A model generated the notes under the pieces. That model was not told the DNA's origin. It searched no databases and worked only from the letters and a program-made list of their open reading frames with translations. 64,000 nucleotides of DNA. Origin: Pseudoduganella rivuli. Its GTDB lineage: Bacteria > Pseudomonadota > Gammaproteobacteria > Burkholderiales > Burkholderiaceae_D. A program made the translations under genes and the position numbers. The stretch is from NCBI RefSeq assembly GCF_009674485.1, contig NZ_WKJJ01000003.1, positions 421,186-485,185 on the forward strand, written 5' to 3'. Positions 8,349 to 16,900 of the stretch are shown one piece after another. Numbering within the stretch: position 1 is the stretch's first letter; every line of letters starts with the position of its first letter.

Positions 8349-9452
8349 ATGAAGAACATTATTCAAACCCTGTTCCTGGCCGTGCTGCTGGCATGCGCTC
8401 CCGCCAGTCATGCGGAACGCATCAAGGACCTGGCCAATATCGCCGGCGTGCGCAGCAACCAGTTGATGGGCTATGGCCTCGTGATCGGCCTGGACGGCAC
8501 GGGCGACCAGACCACGCAAACGCCGTTCACCGTACAGACCATTGCATCGATGCTGCAACAGATGGGCATCACGTTGCCGTCGGCATCGAGCCTGCAATTG
8601 AAAAACGTGGCGGCCGTGATGGTGACGGCGTCGCTGCCACCGTTCGCCCAGCCGGGCCAGTTGCTGGACGTGACGGTATCGTCGATGGGCAACGCGAAAA
8701 GCCTGCGTGGCGGGACCTTGCTGATGACGCCGCTGAAAGGCGCCGATGGCCAGGTGTACGGCATGGCGCAGGGCAATATCCTGGTGGGTGGTGTCGGTGC
8801 GCAGTCGGGCGGCAGTTCCGTGGTGGTGAACCACCTGTCGGTGGGCCGCATTTCCGGCGGCGCCACGGTGGAACGCGCGGTCGCATCGAACGTGGGCGAA
8901 AACAACATGATTCGCCTGGAGTTGAAGGAAACGGATTTCGCCACCGCCAGCCGCGTGGTGGAAGCCATCAACGACAAGTATGGCGCCGGCATTGCCTACG
9001 CGCTGGATGGCCGTGTGATCCGCGTGCAGGCGCCGTCGTCGTCGGACTTGCGCGTGTCGTTTATCGGCGCGCTGGAAGCGATGGACGTGAACCCGGCCAA
9101 ACAGGCGGCCAAGGTCATCATGAATGCCCGTACCGGCTCGGTGGTGATGAACCAGGCGGTGACCTTGGAAACCTGCGCGATTTCGCACGGCAACCTGTCC
9201 GTCTCCGTCAGCACGGACCCGCAAGTGAGCCAGCCCAATGCCTTGTCGGCCGGCCAGACCGTGGTGACGCAAAACAGCCAGATCGATATCAAAAAAGACA
9301 GCGGCAAGGTCATGATGGTCAACGGCGGCGCTTCGCTGGCCGATGTCGTCAAGGCACTGAACGCAATCGGCGCCACGCCGCAGGATTTGCTGGCCATCCT
9401 GCAAGCGATGAAGAGCGCGGGCGCATTGCGCGCCGAACTGGAAATCATCTGA
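8349..9452 (+). CDS. flgI: Flagellar P-ring protein FlgI
   Basis: The 367-residue FlgI has a cleavable Sec signal peptide (MKNIIQTLFLAVLLACAPAS, cut near HAE). The highly conserved RIKDLANIAGVRSNQLMGYG and LVIGLDGTGDQT follow, with QAAKVIMNARTGSVVMNQAVTLE in the second half. It polymerises in the periplasm around the rod with help from FlgA (2045-2833). The start is 2 bases after flgH stops. Confidence 0.97.
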   Translation: MKNIIQTLFLAVLLACAPASHAERIKDLANIAGVRSNQLMGYGLVIGLDGTGDQTTQTPFTVQTIASMLQQMGITLPSASSLQLKNVAAVMVTASLPPFAQPGQLLDVTVSSMGNAKSLRGGTLLMTPLKGADGQVYGMAQGNILVGGVGAQSGGSSVVVNHLSVGRISGGATVERAVASNVGENNMIRLELKETDFATASRVVEAINDKYGAGIAYALDGRVIRVQAPSSSDLRVSFIGALEAMDVNPAKQAAKVIMNARTGSVVMNQAVTLETCAISHGNLSVSVSTDPQVSQPNALSAGQTVVTQNSQIDIKKDSGKVMMVNGGASLADVVKALNAIGATPQDLLAILQAMKSAGALRAELEII

Positions 9453-9459
9453 GGCCGCC

Positions 9460-10395
9460 ATGATCCGTCAAAGTCCCGTATCCACCGACCTGTCCGCCAC
9501 GCTGGCGTCCGATGTCAAGGGCATGGGCGCGCTGCGCCAGCAAGCCAAGGAGGGCTCGCCGGAAGCCCTGAAAGGCGCAGCGAAGCAGTTTGAATCCATG
9601 TTCCTCAACATGGTGATGAAAAGCATGCGCGACGCCACGCCGCAAGACGGCATGATGGACAGCCAGCAAACCAAGACGTTCACGGCCATGCTGGATCAGC
9701 AAACCAGCCAGAACCTGGCCAACAAAGGCATGGGCCTGGCCGATGTGCTGGTGCGCCAGTTGTCGCAATCGCAAAACGCGCAGGCGCTGAAGCTGGGCGA
9801 TGAAAGCGCGCTGACAGGACTGGACGGCACGTCCGCGCTGGCCGCGCAGCGCTTGCAAAAAGCATTGGAGGCGGTGGGCGGCCCTGCGGCGAAAACAGCG
9901 CTCACACCGGAACAGGAAGCCGCCCGCGCCAACCAGGCGCCCCACGTGCGCGCCTTCCAGGACAAGTTGGGCAGCCATGCCGATGAAGCATCGAAAACCA
10001 CCGGCATCCCGGCCAAGTTCATGCTGGGCCAGGCCGCGCTGGAAAGCGGCTGGGGCCGCCGTGAAATCAGGGGCCGCGACGGCACCAACAGCCACAACCT
10101 GTTCGGCATCAAGGCCGGTTCCGAATGGAAAGGCAAGACCGTGCAGGCGGTCACGACGGAATACGTCAACGGCGTCGCGCAACGCAAAGTCGAACGTTTC
10201 CGCGCCTATGACACCTATGCGGACAGTTTCAAGGATTATGCGAAATTGCTGAGCAATAACCCGCGCTATGAAAAAGTGCTGGCCAGCGCCGGCGACGCCA
10301 CCAAGTTTGCACAAGGCTTGCAGCGCGCCGGCTATGCGACCGACCCGAATTACGCTGCCAAGTTGACAAGTATTATCAAACGGTCACTGGTTTGA
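9460..10395 (+). CDS. flgJ: Rod-cap protein and peptidoglycan hydrolase FlgJ
   Basis: The 311-residue protein has two domains. The N-terminal rod-binding domain (residues about 25-105) contains AAKQFESMFLNMVMKSMRDATPQDGMMDSQQ. The C-terminal beta-N-acetylglucosaminidase domain (about 165-311) contains MLGQAALESGWGRREIRGRDG, SHNLFGIKAG and FRAYDTYADSFKDYAKLL, with the catalytic Glu expected in ALESGWG. FlgJ caps the growing rod and cuts a hole in the cell wall. An 8-bp perfect inverted repeat begins right at its stop codon. Confidence 0.95.
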   Translation: MIRQSPVSTDLSATLASDVKGMGALRQQAKEGSPEALKGAAKQFESMFLNMVMKSMRDATPQDGMMDSQQTKTFTAMLDQQTSQNLANKGMGLADVLVRQLSQSQNAQALKLGDESALTGLDGTSALAAQRLQKALEAVGGPAAKTALTPEQEAARANQAPHVRAFQDKLGSHADEASKTTGIPAKFMLGQAALESGWGRREIRGRDGTNSHNLFGIKAGSEWKGKTVQAVTTEYVNGVAQRKVERFRAYDTYADSFKDYAKLLSNNPRYEKVLASAGDATKFAQGLQRAGYATDPNYAAKLTSIIKRSLV

Positions 10396-10424
10396 CCTGT
10401 CGTCGCGCGCACCGTAACGACAGG
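10396..10424. other. Hairpin after flgJ
   Basis: CCTGTCGT and ACGACAGG form a perfect 8-bp inverted repeat around a 13-base loop immediately after the flgJ stop codon. A weak run (CAATTT) follows on the plus strand. It could attenuate the flgB-J transcript before the flgK promoter. It lacks a proper U-tract, so I do not call it a terminator. Confidence 0.45.
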
Positions 10425-10429
10425 CAATT

Positions 10430-10456
10430 TCAAGTTTTGGCGCAGCCTGCCGTAGA
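10430..10456 (+). promoter_or_regulatory. Candidate sigma-28 promoter of flgKL
   Basis: TCAA, exactly 15 bases, then GCCGTAGA. The -35 is the same as in the strong fliD site; the -10 matches the GCCGATAA consensus at 5 of 8, including all of GCCG. It ends 33 bases before the flgK ATG. flgK and flgL are late genes in related bacteria, so the placement makes sense, but the -10 is degenerate. Confidence 0.5.
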
Positions 10457-10489
10457 CTACACAGATCAAGCAAAAAAGCACACTTCATC

Positions 10490-12457
10490 ATGAGTATCCT
10501 CAGCGTAGGTAAAACGGGTTTAATGGCGGCGCAGATCGGTCTGTCCACGACCGGGCACAACATCGCCAATGCCAACGTGGAAGGTTACAGCCGGCAGACG
10601 GTGTTGCAGGGAAATGCGCAGCCGGAAGCGACCGGCGGCTTCTTCCTCGGCACGGGTACCACCGTGACGGCCATCGTGCGCCAGTATGATGATTTCCTCA
10701 ACAAAACCCTAATGAATGCCCAGTCGACCCAGGCTGAGCAAAACGGTTATTTTCAGCAAATCAGCCAGATCGACAACTTGCTGGCCGATTCCACGTCCGG
10801 CCTGACGCCGGCGCTGCAGGATTTCTTCAAGGGCGTGCAGGATGCCGCGTCCAATCCCGCCACCGATGCGTCGCGCAGCGCGCTGCTGTCGACCGCCAAT
10901 ACGCTGGCGGGCCGCTTCCACAGCATGAGCGAGCGCCTGACGGAAATCGGCGAGGGCGTCAACGCGGAAGTGTCGACCACTGTTAGCCAGATCAATTCGT
11001 ATGGCTCCAAGATTGCCCAGTTGAATAACGATATTGCCGGCATGTCCGCCGATGCGTCGCGCATGCCGAATGACTTGCTGGACCAGCGCGATCAGCTGAT
11101 CCGCGAATTGAACAAGCTGGTCAAGGTCAATGTGGAAAAGGGCGCCAGCAATACGTTGACCGTGTCGATCGGCACCGGCCAGCCGCTGGTGATCGGCAAC
11201 CGCAGTTACCAGCTGGCTACGCAGACGTCGCTGTCGGACGTGAACAAGCTGTCGATCGGCTATGTCGCCGGCGACAAAATTTCCACCTTGCCGGACACGG
11301 CCCTGACGGGCGGCGGCACCTTGGGCGCCTTGCTGAAATTCCGTAGCGAATCGTTGGACCAGGCCCAGGCGCAACTGGGACAGGTGGCCGCCGGCATCGC
11401 GGCTGCCTTCAATGCCCAGCACAAGCTGGGGCAGGACCGGAATGGCGACATTGGCGGTAATTTCTTTAAAGATATTGAAGTCGGTGTCGGCGTCGACAAG
11501 CGTAACTCGCCGCTGAGTACGGCAAAAGTCACGGGTATCGTCAAGGATGCCAGTGCGCTGACCACCAGCACCTATGACTTGAATTACGACGGCACCAACC
11601 TGTTCCTGAAGCGCCAGTCCGATGGCCAGTCGACCATTATTTCGCCATTCCCGCAAACGGAACCGCAAATGATCGACGGTGTCGAATACACGATCACCGG
11701 CATCCCGCAGACTGGCGACCACTTTGAAATCAAGCCGACGATGAATGCGGCATCCGACATCGGCGTGGCGCTGACGGACGTCGGTAAGATTGCGCTGGCC
11801 GCCCCGGTCACCACCAATGCGCCACTGACCAATACCGGCAATGGCAAGATCAGCGCCGGTTCCGTCGATGCGGCCTTCCTCGATCCCGCCAATACGCTGA
11901 ATGGCACGGTGACCTTGACGTACGACCAGGCCGCCGGCGGCTTCACGGGTTTCCCGGCGGCGCAGGATGTGGTGGTAAAGGGCGTCAATGGCGCGTCGAC
12001 CACTTATCCTGCCGGCACCACACCGATTCCCTATACCGATGGCGATACCTTCACCTTTGGCGGCATCAGTGTGGCGATCTCTGGAACGCCGGGCAACAAC
12101 GATACGTTTGCCGTGACGGCCCCGAACGCGGGCGGTACCAAGGACAACCGCAATGGCGCGCTGCTGGCCGCCTTGCAAACCAAGACAGTGTTGAATAACG
12201 GGAAGACCACGTTCCAGAGCGGCTATGCCGCCATGGTCAACGCGGTCGGCAACAAGGCGCGCGAAGTGCAGATCGGCGGGCTGGCGGCGGATTCCGCCGC
12301 GGAGCAAGCCACCAATGCGTACCAGAGCGTGGTGGGCGTGAACCTGGATGAGGAAGCGGCGGAATTGCTGCGCTACCAGCAGGCTTACCAGGCGGCCGGC
12401 AAGGTGATGCAGATCGCCAGCCAGCTGTTCGACGTGCTGGTATCGCTGGGCCGCTAA
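10490..12457 (+). CDS. flgK: Hook-associated protein 1 FlgK
   Basis: The 655-residue first hook-filament junction protein has an N-terminal LSVGKTGLMAAQIGLSTTGHNIANANVEGYSRQTV typical of FlgK. It continues with FFKGVQDAASNPATDASRSALLSTANTLAGRF and MPNDLLDQRDQLIRELNKLV. The C-terminal D0 helix (GVNLDEEAAELLRYQQAYQAAGKVMQIASQLFDVLV) is intact. The variable centre (about residues 330-560) is longer than in Salmonella FlgK. FlgN (1143-1610) is its chaperone. flgL follows after 12 bases. Confidence 0.96.
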   Translation: MSILSVGKTGLMAAQIGLSTTGHNIANANVEGYSRQTVLQGNAQPEATGGFFLGTGTTVTAIVRQYDDFLNKTLMNAQSTQAEQNGYFQQISQIDNLLADSTSGLTPALQDFFKGVQDAASNPATDASRSALLSTANTLAGRFHSMSERLTEIGEGVNAEVSTTVSQINSYGSKIAQLNNDIAGMSADASRMPNDLLDQRDQLIRELNKLVKVNVEKGASNTLTVSIGTGQPLVIGNRSYQLATQTSLSDVNKLSIGYVAGDKISTLPDTALTGGGTLGALLKFRSESLDQAQAQLGQVAAGIAAAFNAQHKLGQDRNGDIGGNFFKDIEVGVGVDKRNSPLSTAKVTGIVKDASALTTSTYDLNYDGTNLFLKRQSDGQSTIISPFPQTEPQMIDGVEYTITGIPQTGDHFEIKPTMNAASDIGVALTDVGKIALAAPVTTNAPLTNTGNGKISAGSVDAAFLDPANTLNGTVTLTYDQAAGGFTGFPAAQDVVVKGVNGASTTYPAGTTPIPYTDGDTFTFGGISVAISGTPGNNDTFAVTAPNAGGTKDNRNGALLAALQTKTVLNNGKTTFQSGYAAMVNAVGNKAREVQIGGLAADSAAEQATNAYQSVVGVNLDEEAAELLRYQQAYQAAGKVMQIASQLFDVLVSLGR

Positions 12458-12469
12458 GGAGTATTAGTC

Positions 12470-13729
12470 ATGATCATGCGCATCAGCACCAAGACGATTT
12501 TCGACCACGGCAAGAGCCAGTTGTCGTCGCTGCAAACGAATATGTCGAAGATCCAGCAACAGCTGGCCACCGGCCGCAAGAACCTGGCGCCGTCGGACGA
12601 CCCGATCGCCACGGCGCGCGCGCTGGAAATCACGCAATCGCAGTCGGTCAATACGCAACTGGTGACTAACCGCCAGAATGCCCGTTCCTCGCTGTCGCAG
12701 GAGGAAGTCGCGCTGGCGTCCACCACCTCGCTGCTGCAGGACATCAAGACGCTGGCGGTCAACGGCGGCAATGGCTCGATGACGAACCAGGACCGGGAAA
12801 TGATCGCGGTGGAACTGGAAGCCCGCATGTCGGACCTGCTGGGCGTGGCCAACACGGCCGACGGCGCCGGCGGCTATTTGTTCTCCGGCTACAAGGACAG
12901 TGTGCCGTTCGCCAAGACGTCGACCGGTGCGATCTACCAGGGCGACCAGGGCGAACGTTCGCTGCAGGTGGGTTCGACCCGGACCCTGGCCATCAGCGAT
13001 TCCGGCTCGTCGATCTTTGAAAACAATATTACTGGCAACGGGACCTTTAAAACCGGCGCCGATCCGGCCAACGCGACGCGCGGCGGCAGCGGTATTATTT
13101 CGCCCGGTTCCGTGACCAATGCCAATGCCATCACGGACCACCAGTACGAAATCAATTTCAGCGTGACGCCGGGTTCGCCCGGCATCCCGGCCGTGACCAC
13201 GTACACGGTGACGGATCTGACCCTGGGCCAGCCGGTGCCGCCCAACCCGGTTCCGCCGGACCCGATTCCGTACAAGAGCGGTGAAACCATCGCGTTTGAC
13301 GGGCTGCAATTCGAAATCCACGGCAATCCGGCGGACCTGGACAAGTTCACCGTCAACCCCAGCGATAAGAAATCCGTGTTCGAGACCGTGCAGGACGTGA
13401 TCAATGCGCTGCGCTCCGACGCCACGGGCGAAGTGGGGCAGGCCAAGCTGAATAACCTGCTCAACTCCGCCAACGCCAACCTGGACAACGCGATCGACAA
13501 CGTGCTGTCGGTGCGGGCCTCCGTGGGGGCGCGGCTGAAGGAAATGGATTACCTGGACAGCGCGGGTGAAGATTTGAATATCCAGTATGCGTCCACGTTG
13601 TCGGACTTGCAGGACATCGACACCATCACCGCCATCTCGAATTTCACGCAGCAGCAAATCAGCCTGGAGGCGGCGCAGAAGTCGTATAAGACACTGACCA
13701 GCCTGTCGCTGTTTAACTTCATCGGCTGA
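12470..13729 (+). CDS. flgL: Hook-associated protein 3 FlgL
   Basis: The 419-residue second junction protein has an N-terminal flagellin-like segment (MRISTKTIFDHGKSQLSSLQTNMSKIQQQLATGRKNLAPSDDPIATARALE). The C-terminal coiled helix (DLQDIDTITAISNFTQQQISLEAAQKSYKTLTSLSLFNFIG) is complete. The start could be ATG 12470 or the ATG two codons later; GGAG at 12458-12461 favours the first. It is the last gene of the flg block and is followed by a clear terminator. Confidence 0.95.
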   Translation: MIMRISTKTIFDHGKSQLSSLQTNMSKIQQQLATGRKNLAPSDDPIATARALEITQSQSVNTQLVTNRQNARSSLSQEEVALASTTSLLQDIKTLAVNGGNGSMTNQDREMIAVELEARMSDLLGVANTADGAGGYLFSGYKDSVPFAKTSTGAIYQGDQGERSLQVGSTRTLAISDSGSSIFENNITGNGTFKTGADPANATRGGSGIISPGSVTNANAITDHQYEINFSVTPGSPGIPAVTTYTVTDLTLGQPVPPNPVPPDPIPYKSGETIAFDGLQFEIHGNPADLDKFTVNPSDKKSVFETVQDVINALRSDATGEVGQAKLNNLLNSANANLDNAIDNVLSVRASVGARLKEMDYLDSAGEDLNIQYASTLSDLQDIDTITAISNFTQQQISLEAAQKSYKTLTSLSLFNFIG

Positions 13730-13749
13730 TTACTGCCCGCCTGAAACGC

Positions 13750-13786
13750 AAACGCCCGGTGCACTGACAAAGTGCGCCGGGCGTTT
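13750..13786 (+). terminator. Rho-independent terminator after flgL
   Basis: The stem pairs AAACGCCCGG and GCACT with AGTGC and CCGGGCGTTT, each side carrying one unpaired base, around the loop GACAA. It ends in TTTT. It lies 20 bases after the flgL stop. Confidence 0.85.
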
Positions 13787-13831
13787 TGCGTTGCTACCCA
13801 CGGAAGGCTGATCCAGGAGGCGGGATGATTG

Positions 13832-13940
13832 CGTAGGGCGGTAAGCTGAAGGCTTGCCGCCATTGCGTGCGGACCAGTGCTGCATCGGTCAATGGCGGCG
13901 CATGCATGGCGGCTTCCGCCCAAGCGGAAACCGCCCTACG
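13832..13940. repeat. REP-like double palindrome between flgL and the giant repeat gene
   Basis: The 109-base element has the same outer arms as the flgA element (CGTAGGGCGG and CCGCCCTACG). It contains two hairpins: GGCGGTAAGC/GCTTGCCGCC with loop TGAAG, and GGCGGCTTCCGC/GCGGAAACCGCC with loop CCAA. The inner stem sequences differ from the flgA copy but remain paired. It ends 13 bases from the stop codon of the convergent gene at 13954. Confidence 0.8.
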
Positions 13941-13953
13941 CAACCCGTTACCG

Positions 13954-16900
13954 TTATTTCGTCGCCAGGATCCCCGGCGGCGGTTCGCGCCGCTTTTGGT
14001 CATCCGTCAGGCCAGCTGCCGCGCTGTGGTCGGCGCCCGCGCTGCGGTCCGCATAGCTGCGCAATTCGCGCGCCAATTGGTCGACCCCGGCCGCCAAGGT
14101 GGCGAAGCTGGTCGGCGCCGTGTCGTTCCACGCCAGTCCACCCGCCACGCCGCCATTCTCAGCGTTAAAGCCGGACATGGCCTGCGTCAGCGCACCCACC
14201 TGTTCGCGCAGCGATCCCGCATCATCGTTGCGGCTGGTCGCATACCAGACGTCGGCCACGCCTTGCTGCAAGCCTTCCGTGGTGACAAAGCTGCCGCGCA
14301 TGCCGATCCAGTTGCCCGCATCTTTTTCGCTGACGGCGGCGCCGCCCGCGTTGATGCTGGCCACGCCGGCATCGTGCAGCGAGCGCAATTCACCCGCCTG
14401 GCTGACACCATCGGCATTGCCATCGACCCACACGCGCAAGTCGCCATAGGCGGCATCCTTGCTGTCGATGACGCCATCGGCATTGCTGTCCAATTCCGCC
14501 AGTGCGGCAAAGCCGTCGCTGGCGCGTTTGCCGTCCGCCAGCACGGTGGACGTGCCGAACAGTTCGCCGCCATCGTTGATGACGCCGTCATGGTTGCGGT
14601 CCAGCGCCAGCAAGCCGTCGCCATGGCCGGCCCAGCCGGTCTGCACCGGTTGGCCGTTGGCAAACAGGTCGAAGCGTACGCCGGCGTCGAACGACAAGGT
14701 TTCGATACCGTCGCCGTCCAGGTCCAGCTGCAGCGGGCTGCCCAGCGGCGAGGCATCTTTCTGTTCCGTCGTCAGTACCGCCAGCTGCGCCGCGGTAAAG
14801 GATTTGACTTGCGTCGCCGAGAAGCCGGCGAATTCCGCCACCGTCATATTGGTCAGCTGGTCGGTGGTCAGCGCGGCAATCTGCGTGGCTTTCAGCGCAC
14901 GGATTTGCATTGTGTTCATCAAGCCGATGCGGTCGGTCGAGATCGACGCAATCTGCGTCGACGTCAGCAGCGCGATCTGTGTCGACTTCAACGCCTGGAA
15001 GTCGTCCTGTTCCATCGCATTCAATTGCGTGCTGGACAAGGTGTTCAGTGCCCGCGCCGTCAGCGCATTCAGTTGCGCACTGGTCAGCATGGCGATTTGC
15101 GCCGTGCTGAACGCGGCCAGCACTTGCGTGCTGAGCGCGGCGGCCTGGTGCGTCTTCAACGAATCGATCTGGTCCGCATTCAGCGCCGTCGCCTGCAAGG
15201 TGCTGAGGGCGCCGATCTGCACAGCCGTCAGGCCGGCCAGCGTGGTGAACGCGCTCAGTTGGGCCGTCGACAGCGCCGCGATCTGGTACGTGCTCATGCC
15301 GGACACGGTACGCGTGGTCAGCGCGCCCAGCTGGTCGTTGCTCATGGCCGCGATATGCTGCGACTTGAACGCCGCCACTTGCGTGGATGTCAGCGCCGCC
15401 ACGTCATCCAGTTCGATGGCGACGACTTGCGCGGTCGACAGGTTGCCCAGCGCGGACACCGACAGCGCCCGCACTTGCAAGGTGGACAGGGCGGCGATCT
15501 GGCTGCTGGTCAGCGCCGCCACCTGGCGCGACGACAGGCCGCCGATCTGCCACGAGCGCAGCGTGTCCATGTGCGTCTGGTCCAGCGACGTCAGCTGCAA
15601 CGTGGTCAGCGCATTGAGCTGCGTGGTCGTCAGGCCGCTGAGCGAATCCAGCGCGGCCAGCTGGGCCGTGCCCAGTGCGCCGATTTGCGCGGTTTTCAAC
15701 ATCGCCAACTGCTGCGACGTCAACGCCGCCACCTGCGCATTGGTCAGGCTGCCGATCAGGTCGGTGCGCAGCGCCACCACTTGCGCGCTCGTCATGGCGG
15801 CCAGGTCTTCCGCATCGAGCGCCGCCATTTGCAGCGTGCTCAAGCCATTGAGCGCGCTTGCCGTCAGCGAGCGCACCTGGCCGGAACTGAGCGCGACGAT
15901 TTGCGTCGACGTGAGCCACGACAGCTGGCGGCTCGACAGCGCGGCAAATTGCGCGGTGCGGATGGTGGCCAGCTGGGCGTCGCCGATGGTGCTTAATTGT
16001 TCGCTGGCCAGCGCCCCGAGTTGCGTCAAGCCGAAGCCTTGCAGGCTGGACAGCGCGGCAATCTGGCTGCTGGACAGGGCGCGCATTTGCGCCGTGGTCA
16101 GTACGGCCAGTTGCGCGGAATTCAGCAAGCCCATCTGGTCGGTCGACAGCGACTGGATCTGGTCCGTCGACAGCGTGGTGAACTGGCCGGTGGTCAGTGC
16201 TTGCAAGCCATCGGCAGTCAGCGCGCGCAATTGCGTGGTCGACAAGCCATCCAGCGCTTTCGACGACAGCGACTTCACTTGCAGCGTATTGAGCTGGCTG
16301 ATTTGCGCCGTGGTCAGCCACGACACTTGCAGGCTGTTCAGCGCGGCCACTTGCGACGAGCGCAGGGTGCCCAGGTGCGCTTCGTCCAGCGACGTCAGCT
16401 GCGCGCTGGACAAGCCGGACAATTGCCGGGTCGTGAAGCCTTGCAGGCTCGACAGTGCAGCAAGATGCGCCGTGCCCAGCGCCGACATTTGCAGGCTGGT
16501 CAGTGCACCCAGCTGGGACGACGTCAGGCCACCCAGTTCATCGGTGGTCAGCGCGGCGATCTGGTCCGTGCGCAGCGCCATGACCTGGCTGGTCACCAGC
16601 GCCGCCAGGTCTTCCACATCGAGCCTGGAAACCTGGAACGTGGTCAGCGCCGCGACGGCGTCCGCATCGATGGCGCGCCATTGCGATGTCGACAGGGCCG
16701 ACAACTGGGCCGTCGTCATGGCGGCCACCTGGCGTGACGTCATGGCGGCCAATTGCGCGCTGCGCAGCTGTTCCAGCTTGGTGCTGTCCAAGGTGGCAAT
16801 GCGTTCGGTCGGCAGCGCCGCCACTTGCGCCGGCGTCAGGAACAGCAGCGAGTCCAGCAAGTTGAACTGCGACGACGACAGCGCCGCCATTTGCGCCGTG

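Noticed and set aside
4406..9461. Long minus-strand frames of 859 and 942 codons across flgD-flgI
   Set aside because: They are antisense to well-conserved flg genes and reflect the high GC at third codon positions; the products are His/Arg-rich and match nothing recognisable.
10396..10424. A Rho-independent terminator after flgJ
   Set aside because: The stem is perfect but the following bases (CAATTTC) are not a U-tract, so I list it only as a hairpin.
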